From NCBI GenBank assembly GCA_031256975.1, contig JAIRPN010000013.1:1-64000 (forward strand): a stretch of 64,000 nt of DNA, given 5' to 3'. The stretch is from Verrucomicrobiales bacterium (GTDB lineage: Bacteria > Verrucomicrobiota > Verrucomicrobiia > Methylacidiphilales > JAAUTS01). Of this stretch, positions 39,738 to 47,182 are shown piece after piece; position 1 is the stretch's first letter, and each line of letters opens with the position of its first letter. The position numbers were made by a program, and so were the translations under genes. The notes beneath the pieces are model-generated. The model made no database searches. It was not told where the DNA came from and saw only the letters and a program-made list of their open reading frames with translations.

Positions 39738-40604
39738 TTATGACTCGGCAGCCATGGAAGAACTGGTGATTGAATCAGATGATTTTGCTGTAGAACTGTG
39801 TTCAATGGATAACTTTATCATTAAAGTTACGATTGTGATGAGCGCTAGCAGCGTGGCGGAAGCAAAAGCACCGGTGCTGTTGTAATCATGATAGAGCTGG
39901 TCAACTTGCAAGGTTAGCGTGCTGGTTTCACCGCGGATTGCGCCGGACACCACCGACACCGCGCCGAATTCACCGAAGGCGCGGGCGTTGCAGAGCATGA
40001 TGCCGTAAAACAAACCCCAGCGAATTTTTGGCAGGGTGATACGGAGCAGGATTTGCCAGCCGTTGGCGCCAAGGGTGTGGGCGGCGTCCTCCTCATCCTG
40101 TCCCTGCGATTCCATCACCGGCAGGATTTCACGAATCACGAACGGGCAGGTCACGAACACGGTGATCAGGATAATCCCCGGTACCGCGAACATGATTTTC
40201 AGATGATGTTCCATCAGCCAGGGACCCAGCCAGCCTTGGGCACCGTAAATGAACAAGTAGGCGGTGCCGGCGACAATCGACGGCATCGACAAGGGTAATT
40301 CGATCAGGCTCAGCAACAATTTGCGGCCGGGAAAGCGGAAGTGCGCCAACAGCCAGGCGGCGATCACGCCGAACACGGTATTGACCAGCACGCTAACCAG
40401 TGCGGCGAACACGGTCAGCCGGATGGCGGCCAGCGTGTCGGGCTGGCTGATATTTTTCCAATACACCTGCCAGCCTTCCTTGAACGCGGCGCTAAAGATG
40501 GTGATGAGCGGGATGCCGATCAAAAACAAACTGGCGGCAATGCCTGCGCCGATCAGCAGACGGGCGCTAATGCCGAGCGTTGGTGTGGTGTCGTGCCGTT
40601 TCAT
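39738..40604 (-). CDS. cysW: Sulfate ABC transporter permease CysW
   Basis: 288 residues with six membrane helices. The EAA loop lies near residue 165 (EDAAHTLGANGWQILLRITL), followed by the LPKIRWGLFYG segment and GAVSVVSGAIRGETSTLTLQ, which are CysW-like. It forms the inner-membrane channel with CysT. Its start overlaps the cysT stop by four bases, so the two are translationally coupled. A CysA ATPase normally follows in this operon, but the next gene is rpsA, so the ATPase must be encoded elsewhere. Confidence 0.93.
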   Translation of the reverse strand: MKRHDTTPTLGISARLLIGAGIAASLFLIGIPLITIFSAAFKEGWQVYWKNISQPDTLAAIRLTVFAALVSVLVNTVFGVIAAWLLAHFRFPGRKLLLSLIELPLSMPSIVAGTAYLFIYGAQGWLGPWLMEHHLKIMFAVPGIILITVFVTCPFVIREILPVMESQGQDEEDAAHTLGANGWQILLRITLPKIRWGLFYGIMLCNARAFGEFGAVSVVSGAIRGETSTLTLQVDQLYHDYNSTGAFASATLLALITIVTLMIKLSIEHSSTAKSSDSITSSSMAAES

Positions 40605-41434
40605 GCCGATTTTTCCAGGTAGCGCTGGCTGTAGGCGTGTGCTGCTTGCAACGCTAATAGCAAAACCAGTGAAACCGCCAGCATGACCATTGCAATGGCC
40701 GCCGCCGAGGGATAATCATGTTCGTCGAGGCGAATGTAAATCAACAGCGAGGTGATCTCGGTGTGAAAGGGCAGATTGCCGGCGATGTAAATCACCGCGC
40801 CGAATTCGCCCAACCCGCGAATATACGCTAACGACGCGCCGACCAACGCGGGCGAGCGGATTTCGGGAAAGATGATTTTCCAAAAATTCACTATTGGCGA
40901 ACCGCCCAGCGTGGTGGCGGCTTCCTCGACTTCCCGGTCGAGTTCCTGCAGGACAGGTTGCACCGTGCGCACCACGAAGGGCAGGCTGACGAAGGCCATC
41001 GCCAAGGTCACGCCCAGCGGCGTGTAGGCGACCTTGATGCCGAGCGGCTCCAGCCATTGTCCGAGCCAGCCATGTGCGCCAAATACCGCTGCCAGGCTGA
41101 TGCCTGCGACTGCTGTTGGCAGGGTGAACGGCAGGTCCATGGCGATATCCAGCAGGTTCTTTCCGGGAAATGAGTAGCGCGTCAGGATCCACGCGAGCAG
41201 CAGGCCGAACACCAGGTCAATCAGCATCGCGCCGAACGCGCAACCGAAAGTCACGTAATAGCTGGACAGCGTGCGCGCATTGAAGGCGAGTGAGAGGAAA
41301 TCCTTGAAACCGAGGGACGAGGCCTTCACTGTTAGCGCGCTTAGCGGGAACAGGATCACCAATGAGACGAACAAAATGGTGAGGCCGAGTGTCAGCTTGA
41401 AGCCGGGCAGGGTTGGTTTGCGGTTTCGGATCAT
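40601..41434 (-). CDS. cysT: Sulfate ABC transporter permease CysT
   Basis: 277 residues with six membrane helices beginning after PTLPGFKLTLGLTILFVSLV. The EAA loop (EEAATTLGGSPIVNFWKIIF) is followed by EIRSPALVGASLAYIRGLGE and FGAVIYIAGNLPFHTEI, typical of CysT/CysU. It pairs with CysW to move sulfate or thiosulfate delivered by the periplasmic binding protein encoded just upstream. It lies 86 bp downstream of that gene. Confidence 0.94.
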   Translation of the reverse strand: MIRNRKPTLPGFKLTLGLTILFVSLVILFPLSALTVKASSLGFKDFLSLAFNARTLSSYYVTFGCAFGAMLIDLVFGLLLAWILTRYSFPGKNLLDIAMDLPFTLPTAVAGISLAAVFGAHGWLGQWLEPLGIKVAYTPLGVTLAMAFVSLPFVVRTVQPVLQELDREVEEAATTLGGSPIVNFWKIIFPEIRSPALVGASLAYIRGLGEFGAVIYIAGNLPFHTEITSLLIYIRLDEHDYPSAAAIAMVMLAVSLVLLLALQAAHAYSQRYLEKSA

Positions 41435-41520
41435 GAATAAAGGAGGACAATATAACCAACCGATAATACTTCGCTAGCGGCGGCGCGCAGGAGTTTCCTG
41501 CGCACCGCAAGGTTTGATGG

Positions 41521-42525
41521 TTAGCGTTTCAGACTGACTGCTTGGTCGAAAGTGCCGCCGTCGGAGAAATGGGTCTTGCCGATCTTTTCCCAGCCGCCGA
41601 GTTGTTCCGCAGTCACAGTTTCGGCATTCGGGAATTGTGACGCGTACTTGGCGGCCACATTGTTGTCGCGCACCCGATAGAAATTACGGGCCAGGATGTC
41701 CTGGGCTTCCGGCGAGTACAAGTATTCGATGAAAGCCTTGGCTTGCCGGGCGGTTTTGTGAGCGGCGGCGTATTTGTCCACCACGGCGACCGGGAATTCC
41801 GCGGCGATGGTCAGGCCGGGCACGAACACGTCGAACTTGTCCTTGCCGTATTGTTTCTGGATGCCGAGCGTTTCGGCTTCGAAGGTGATCAACACATCGC
41901 CGATCTGGCGTTCAACAAAGGTCGTGGTCGCGCCGCGTCCGCCGGTGTCAAACACCGGGACATTGGCCACCAGCTTGTTGATGAAGTCTTGTACTTTGGC
42001 CTGATCGCCGTTGAATTTTTTTCCGGCATAAGCCCAGGCGGCGAGATAGGTGTAACGGCCATTGCCGGAGGTTTTTGGATTCGGAAAGATGACCTGTACG
42101 CCGGGTTTCACCAGATCGTCCCAGTTCTTGATGCCCTTGGGATTGCCCTTGCGCACCACGAAACCGATTACCGAATAATATGGGGAACTGTTGTAAGGGA
42201 ATTGTTTTTGCCAATCGGCCCCGATCAAGCCGCCCTGCTTGTGCAGCAGTTCCACGTCGCTGACCTGGTTCAGGGTTACCACGTCGGCTTCCAGTCCTTC
42301 CACCACCGCGCGTGCCTGCTTGGAGGAGCCGCCGAAGGATTCCTTCACGGTGAGGCTTTCGCCGGTTTTGTTTTTCCAGTAAGCGGCAAAAGCCGGGTCA
42401 ATCTGTCCGTACAATTCGCGCGCCACATCGTAGGAGACGTTCAGCAGCTGGGTTTCCGCGCGCAATTGGCTGGTGCCGAGCAACAGCAGCAAGCCGGCGG
42501 CAAAGTATCGGTAAGTTTTGTTCAT
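41521..42525 (-). CDS. sbp: Sulfate/thiosulfate-binding periplasmic protein
   Basis: 334 residues from the ATG at 42525; 16 codons upstream are in frame but precede the signal peptide. The signal peptide ends near TSQLRA. The mature protein has the family motifs LLNVSYDVARELY, ESFGGSSKQARAVVEGLEADV, and FPNPKTSGNGRYTYLAAW, and ends GGTFDQAVSLKR. It captures sulfate or thiosulfate in the periplasm for CysTW. The upstream 112 bp contains a short inverted repeat that may be a sulfur-response operator. Confidence 0.93.
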   Translation of the reverse strand: MNKTYRYFAAGLLLLLGTSQLRAETQLLNVSYDVARELYGQIDPAFAAYWKNKTGESLTVKESFGGSSKQARAVVEGLEADVVTLNQVSDVELLHKQGGLIGADWQKQFPYNSSPYYSVIGFVVRKGNPKGIKNWDDLVKPGVQVIFPNPKTSGNGRYTYLAAWAYAGKKFNGDQAKVQDFINKLVANVPVFDTGGRGATTTFVERQIGDVLITFEAETLGIQKQYGKDKFDVFVPGLTIAAEFPVAVVDKYAAAHKTARQAKAFIEYLYSPEAQDILARNFYRVRDNNVAAKYASQFPNAETVTAEQLGGWEKIGKTHFSDGGTFDQAVSLKR

Positions 42526-42636
42526 AGAGGCCTTTCTAATTACGCCATTCGCGGCGTTTGCGTTACAGACCACATGAACACGCCAGCCGGTTGCCTGAAA
42601 GGCCGAAACCCGAACTGCAAATCACATTCATATAAT

Positions 42637-42655
42637 GTCTATAGATTAAATAGAC
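42637..42655 (-). promoter_or_regulatory. Inverted repeat GTCTAT-N7-ATAGAC upstream of the sulfate operon
   Basis: A perfect 6-bp dyad lies in an AT-rich promoter-like stretch about 112 bp before the sbp start. The placement suggests an operator for a sulfur-responsive repressor. The identity of the regulator is a guess. Confidence 0.35.
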
Positions 42656-42807
42656 TAAAATGAGTTTACGATTATGCAAGGTTTTTTCTTTGACCTGCAA
42701 ATAAGGGTCTCCAGAGTGACTTTTCCAGAAGTAAAATCAGGTTATTAAAAAAATTGGTATAATCTGCAAAGAAACTAATTTTTCTCATTGACCGCCTGTA
42801 CATCGCT

Positions 42808-42854
42808 GCCTTATAAGGAGTGTAGTTCTTTTTAAATACCACTATGTATTGTGG
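42808..42854 (+). promoter_or_regulatory. nrdB: Tandem NrdR boxes upstream of nrdB
   Basis: CCACTATGTATTGTGG (42839-42854) matches the inner NrdR consensus CACWATATATWGTG at 13 of 14 positions. Exactly 31 bp upstream, GCCTTATAAGGAGTGT (42808-42823) matches the 16-bp box acACTATATATAGTGt at about 10 positions. Paired boxes three helical turns apart are the standard NrdR arrangement, through which the ATP/dATP-sensing repressor controls ribonucleotide reductase genes. The nrdR gene itself is not in this window. A TATAAT hexamer at 42758-42763 is further upstream. Confidence 0.72.
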
Positions 42855-42859
42855 TGGTT

Positions 42860-43023
42860 GGTAAAAATCCCTATGCAATCCAGAAAAGGGGATTTTTACC
42901 AGCCCATCAAGTCCTTGATCGGGAGATCAGGGCAAACTGCCGCGCCAACGGCAGGGTGGGGAATCTTGCGGGGTTTAAACTATACCTTTGCATCCCTGAT
43001 AAAGGGATGAATGGGGGCTTTTT
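42860..43023 (+). ncRNA. Structured 5' leader or small RNA between NrdR boxes and nrdB
   Basis: Successive perfect hairpins are: 42860-42871 with 42889-42900 (12 bp), 42913-42920 with 42925-42932 (8 bp including two T-G pairs), 42937-42942 with 42949-42954 (6 bp), and 42991-42997 with 43003-43009 (7 bp). An outer pairing AGCCCAT (42901-42907) with ATGGGGGCT (43011-43019) would close the last three into a multi-branch domain followed by TTTTT. A riboswitch-like or attenuator leader is likely; I could not match it to a known family. There is no plausible ORF in the stretch. Confidence 0.45.
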
Positions 43024-43085
43024 GTCTTCATTTGTCCCGCTTTGTAACAACGCAACGGCAAGCGTGTGACGGGAAAGAAGAATTT

Positions 43086-44231
43086 ATGACTGAAGCAGCA
43101 GTGGCTAATCCGGTGGAACCAGCCATGTCGGAACGGGAAGAAGGAAATCACGTTGTCTATACTTTTCAAAACAAGACCTTTCGTCTGGACAAGCGCAAGG
43201 CGCGCGAACGTCTGGAAGGCAAAAAAGTGATCAACGGCCTGCGCAGCGCCGAATTGAACGTGCTGCCCTTGAAGTACCATGAAGCCTACCGCATCTACAA
43301 ACAGATGAAGGCCAATCACTGGGAACCGGACGTGATCGACATGACCAAGGATTGCACCTTGTGGAATTCCAACAAGCTCAGCCCGAAGGAACGCTGGATC
43401 ATCGAAATGGGCGTCGGTTACTTCTCCGCGGCGGAAGGCATCGTGGGTGACAGCGTGCTGCACGTCATCGAGGACAATCTCACCGCGGCGGAATTGAAAC
43501 ACGCCTCCCTGCGCCAGATTGCCGAGGAGTCGATCCACATGGATTCCCTGTTGCACATCATCGGCAGCCTGAACATCGATCTCGACGAAGTGACCGCCAA
43601 GTTTCAGGACATTCCTTCGATCAAACGCAAGAACGAGTTCATTACCCGTCAGATGCCGGAATTGAAAATGGGCATCGACCTGACCGTCACCGCTAACAAG
43701 CAAAAATTCGCCAAGGCGATTTTCGGTATCACGCAAGTGATGGAAGGCACCCAGTTCTACGCCTTGTTCGCCATGCTGCTCTCGCTGCATCGCCAGAACA
43801 AAATGACCGGCATCGGCCAGATGTTCCAGTACACCCTGCGTGACGAATCCAATCACATCGCCTTGGGTCGTTACATCCTGCAGGAACTCATCAACGAAAA
43901 TCCCGACCTGTGGACTGCGGAGTTCAAACAGGAATTGTTCGACTTCATGCGCGAGGGCGTGACCTTGGAAAAAGAATTCGTGCTCGACTGTCTGCCGGAA
44001 GACATCGTCGGCATGTCACAGAAGGATTTCCTCGAGTACGTCGATTACAACGCCGACCGTCGCTTGACCAGCCTCGGCCTGCCTGCCCAGTCGGACGTGA
44101 AGAATAATCCCTTCCTCTGGCTCGACGAGGTGATCTTCCTGAAAAAGGAAAAGAATTTCTTCGAAACCCGCGTTACGGAATACCAGACCAGCGGCAGTGT
44201 GAAAAATACCAACGAGGATGACTTGATCTGA
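43086..44231 (+). CDS. nrdB: Ribonucleoside-diphosphate reductase beta subunit, class Ic-like (no radical Tyr)
   Basis: 381 residues from the ATG at 43086, preceded by AAGAAG. Metal ligands are Glu117 (FSAAEGIV), Glu148 and His151 (EESIH), and a second set in VMEGTQFYA and RDESNHIALG. In class Ia enzymes the residue four after the ExxH His is the radical Tyr and the first ligand is Asp; here they are Leu155 and Glu117. Chlamydia NrdB (Phe and Glu) is the model for class Ic, which uses a Mn/Fe cofactor. So this subunit probably holds its oxidising equivalent on a Mn/Fe site. It lies upstream of nrdA, behind NrdR boxes and a structured leader. Confidence 0.93.
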   Translation: MTEAAVANPVEPAMSEREEGNHVVYTFQNKTFRLDKRKARERLEGKKVINGLRSAELNVLPLKYHEAYRIYKQMKANHWEPDVIDMTKDCTLWNSNKLSPKERWIIEMGVGYFSAAEGIVGDSVLHVIEDNLTAAELKHASLRQIAEESIHMDSLLHIIGSLNIDLDEVTAKFQDIPSIKRKNEFITRQMPELKMGIDLTVTANKQKFAKAIFGITQVMEGTQFYALFAMLLSLHRQNKMTGIGQMFQYTLRDESNHIALGRYILQELINENPDLWTAEFKQELFDFMREGVTLEKEFVLDCLPEDIVGMSQKDFLEYVDYNADRRLTSLGLPAQSDVKNNPFLWLDEVIFLKKEKNFFETRVTEYQTSGSVKNTNEDDLI

Positions 44232-44257
44232 ATCGCTAACCGCAAGGAATAAAACAT

Positions 44258-47098
44258 ATGACAACATCGAGTTTGGAACAAGAAATCGAAGCCTTGGGCG
44301 TGACTGAATTTCCGAAGGTGATCCGCCGCGACCTGCCGCAGGCGCAAGCCACCCCCGGCAAGCCGCGAGTGGTGCCGTGGATCGGCCACAAGATCGAGAA
44401 AGCCGTGGACATGGCCTGCGTCGCCGTGAACCACGAACCGGTCGGCAAACAGATTCAGGCGGAACTTGAATTTCGCATGAAAAAAGACCGTCCGCTGTTC
44501 GTGCACATCGAACAGTTGCAGGACATGGTTGAAACCCTGTTGATTGAACTTGGTTACGGTCATGTGGCGTTGGCCTATGGCAAATACCGCGCCCGCCGCG
44601 CCGCCTTGCGTGAGGTGGAAGGTGGCGTCATTAGCGCCAGCAACGAACAGCTTGAACTGGCCCCCTCAGAATTGCATGAGGATTTGAAGGCACGTTTGTC
44701 CTTCGCCAAAATCAACCTGCACCTGACCCTTAGCGAGAATGACTTGATCACCCGCTTATTGCGCAGCGTCTCGATGTCGCTAACGCCGCAGGAACAGCGC
44801 GAAACCATCGTGCTTAACGCCAAGAACCTGCTCGATGTGGATGCGGATTGCCGTTTTCTGGCGGGTCGCATCTTGCTGACCTATATCTACGAGGAAACCC
44901 TGCCGTGGAAAATCAAGGACGGCATCGGCAAGCTCAAGGAAGCGCATCGTCAGGCCTTCCTGAAATACATCCCGCACGGCATTGCCATCCGCCGCTTGGA
45001 TCCGCGCTTGGCGGACTTCAACCTCGCGGAAATCGCCGATGCGATTGATCCCTATGCCGATCTGCACTTTGATTTTATCGGCATCCAAAATCTGTATGAC
45101 CGCTACCTGATCCACGAAAAAGATGAAACCCGTTCGGACGGCCGCCGTCGTCTTGAAGCCCCGCAAATGTTCTGGATGCGCGTGGCCATGGGTCTGGCGG
45201 TTCTTGAGCCGCACAAGGAAAAGAGCGCCAAGGAATTTTATTCCATCTACCAGCATAAGCGTGCCTGTTCCTCAACGCCGACTTTATTCAATTCCGGCAC
45301 ACATCGTCCGCAGTTGTCCAGCTGTTACCTGCTGTATTGCGGCGATTCGATCGAGGATATCACCGAAACCTGGACGCGTTTTTCGATGCTGTCGAAATGG
45401 GCGGGCGGTCTCGGTTGTTCGTGGACTGCGGTTCGCGGCAGCGGTGCCCATATCCACGGCACCAATGGCGAATCCAGCGGTGTGATTCCGTTCCTCAAAG
45501 TTTCCAACGACATCGCCTTGGCGGTGAACCAAGGCGGCAAGCGCCCCGGCGCGCTGTGCAGCTACCTGGAACTCTGGCACGCGGACATTGAGGATTTCCT
45601 CGAACTGCGCAAGGAAACCGGCGACGAACGCCGCCGCACGCACAACATGAACACCGCGCACTGGATTCCGGACTTGTTCATGAAGCGCCTGCGCGACATC
45701 TCCGAAGGCAAACTGCCGAAGGACGCGACTTGGAGCTTGTTCCTCAGCAATGAAACGCCCGATCTGGCTGAATTGTACGGCAGCAAATTCGAGCAACGCT
45801 ACCTGCAATACGAAGCCTTGGCCGAGGAAGGCAAGGTTTACAGCAAGAAGATCCGCGTGCTGGCGCTGTGGAAAAAGATGATCGAAGTGTTATTTGAAAC
45901 CGGACATCCGTGGATGACTTTCAAGGATCCTTGTAACGTCCGTTCGCCGCAGGATCATGCCGGGGTGATTCATAATTCGAACCTCTGCACTGAAATCACG
46001 CTAAACACCAGCATGGAAGAAGTCGCCGTGTGTAACCTTGCGTCGATCAATATTCCCAACCATCTCAAGGAAGACGGAACCATCGATCACGAGAAATTGC
46101 AAATCACCGTCAAAACCGTGATGCGCATGCTGGACAACGTCATTGACGTCAATTATTACCCGACGCCTGCCGCGCAGTTGTCCAACTCCCGCCATCGTCC
46201 GATTGGTCTTGGCGTGATGGGTTTGCAGGATGCGTTGTATCAGAAAGGTATTCCATTCGACAGCGTGGAAGCGGTGGATTTCAACGACGAAATTCTCGAA
46301 GCCATTTCGTTCTATGCCTACAACGCTTCCAGCGATCTGGCGGCGGAACGCGGAAAATACCCGAGCTTTAGCGGCTCCAAATGGGATCGCGGTTTGCTGC
46401 CGCTCGACACCTTGGAATTGCTGGAAAAAGAACGCAACGTGCCGTTGCTGGTGGATCGCAAGAGCCGTCTCGACTGGAACGGTCTGCGTGAAAAAATCCG
46501 CAAACAGGGCATGCGCAATTCCAACTGTCTGGCGATCGCGCCGACGGCTACCATCTCCAATATCATGGGTTGCACGCCGTGTATTGAACCGAGTTACAAG
46601 CACATCCACACCAAGTCGAATCTGTCGGGCGAATTCGTCCGCACCAACGATTATCTGGTGAAGGAGTTGCTCAAGCGCGGTCTGTGGGACGAGGAAATGC
46701 TTTCCGATCTCAAGTATTTTGACGGCTCCGTGCAAGCCATCGAACGCGTGCCGGACGAGGTGAAGCGTTTGTACAAGACCGCCTTCGAAATCGAGCCGAC
46801 CTGGTTGCTGCAATGTGCCGCGGTTCGCCAGAAGTGGATCGACCAGTCGCAGTCGGTGAACCTGTTTATCGCTGAGAACGACGCGCGGTTAGCGTCCTTT
46901 GTTTATCGTGAAGCATGGGAACGTGGTTTGAAAACCACTTACTACCTACGCACGATCAATAAATCGGCGATTGATTCCGCTAACCGTGAACGCAAGAAAT
47001 CTGCGCCATTAGCGTCGGATAATCCGGAGCCGAAGCCGCCGTCCGCCTGCTCGATTGAGGCGATGCGCAACGGCACGGTCTGCGAATCCTGCCAGTAA
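44258..47098 (+). CDS. nrdA: Ribonucleoside-diphosphate reductase alpha subunit
   Basis: 946 residues, longer than E. coli NrdA (761). The extra length is N-terminal: an ATP-cone region (VVPWIGHKIEKAVDMACVAV near residue 35) and a further helical region before the barrel. Catalytic parts are QLSSCYLLYC and HNSNLCTEITLNT with the thiyl Cys, EEVAVCNLASI with the partner Cys, the TTYYLRT radical-path tyrosines, and a C-terminal CESC pair for thioredoxin exchange. It reduces ribonucleoside diphosphates to deoxy forms with NrdB. The ATG follows an AAGGA Shine-Dalgarno, 26 bp after nrdB. Several CGCTAAY words lie inside. Confidence 0.96.
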   Translation: MTTSSLEQEIEALGVTEFPKVIRRDLPQAQATPGKPRVVPWIGHKIEKAVDMACVAVNHEPVGKQIQAELEFRMKKDRPLFVHIEQLQDMVETLLIELGYGHVALAYGKYRARRAALREVEGGVISASNEQLELAPSELHEDLKARLSFAKINLHLTLSENDLITRLLRSVSMSLTPQEQRETIVLNAKNLLDVDADCRFLAGRILLTYIYEETLPWKIKDGIGKLKEAHRQAFLKYIPHGIAIRRLDPRLADFNLAEIADAIDPYADLHFDFIGIQNLYDRYLIHEKDETRSDGRRRLEAPQMFWMRVAMGLAVLEPHKEKSAKEFYSIYQHKRACSSTPTLFNSGTHRPQLSSCYLLYCGDSIEDITETWTRFSMLSKWAGGLGCSWTAVRGSGAHIHGTNGESSGVIPFLKVSNDIALAVNQGGKRPGALCSYLELWHADIEDFLELRKETGDERRRTHNMNTAHWIPDLFMKRLRDISEGKLPKDATWSLFLSNETPDLAELYGSKFEQRYLQYEALAEEGKVYSKKIRVLALWKKMIEVLFETGHPWMTFKDPCNVRSPQDHAGVIHNSNLCTEITLNTSMEEVAVCNLASINIPNHLKEDGTIDHEKLQITVKTVMRMLDNVIDVNYYPTPAAQLSNSRHRPIGLGVMGLQDALYQKGIPFDSVEAVDFNDEILEAISFYAYNASSDLAAERGKYPSFSGSKWDRGLLPLDTLELLEKERNVPLLVDRKSRLDWNGLREKIRKQGMRNSNCLAIAPTATISNIMGCTPCIEPSYKHIHTKSNLSGEFVRTNDYLVKELLKRGLWDEEMLSDLKYFDGSVQAIERVPDEVKRLYKTAFEIEPTWLLQCAAVRQKWIDQSQSVNLFIAENDARLASFVYREAWERGLKTTYYLRTINKSAIDSANRERKKSAPLASDNPEPKPPSACSIEAMRNGTVCESCQ

Positions 47099-47122
47099 TT
47101 TTTATTCTCCCCAGACTCCCCA

Positions 47123-47163
47123 TCCTGCCCGGTGTCGCACTTTGCGGCCCGGGCAGGAGTTTT
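47123..47163 (+). terminator. Rho-independent terminator after nrdA
   Basis: TCCTGCCCGG (47123-47132) pairs with CCGGGCAGGA (47149-47158), followed by GTTTT. It ends the nrdBA transcript and precedes a separate Shine-Dalgarno for the next gene. Confidence 0.88.
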
Positions 47164-47182
47164 GGATATTCAATAGGAGTTT

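Noticed and set aside
42672..42878. Small minus-strand ORF in the sbp-nrdB gap
   Set aside because: It crosses the NrdR boxes and the first leader hairpin, and has no Shine-Dalgarno or protein-like pattern.
42855..43023. c-di-GMP-I (GEMM) riboswitch
   Set aside because: AGGGCAAAC is present at about 42929, but the GNRA tetraloop hairpin and the GACGCAAAGCC element are missing, and the downstream gene is not a typical target.
42855..43023. Cobalamin or SAM riboswitch before the nrd operon
   Set aside because: No B12 box, no GCCACTG core and no SAM-I/IV consensus were found; the reductase is class I, not B12-dependent.
43011..43085. Longer NrdB starting at 43011
   Set aside because: The added 25 residues are encoded by the T tract and hairpin of the leader and do not resemble NrdB; the ATG at 43086 has a Shine-Dalgarno.
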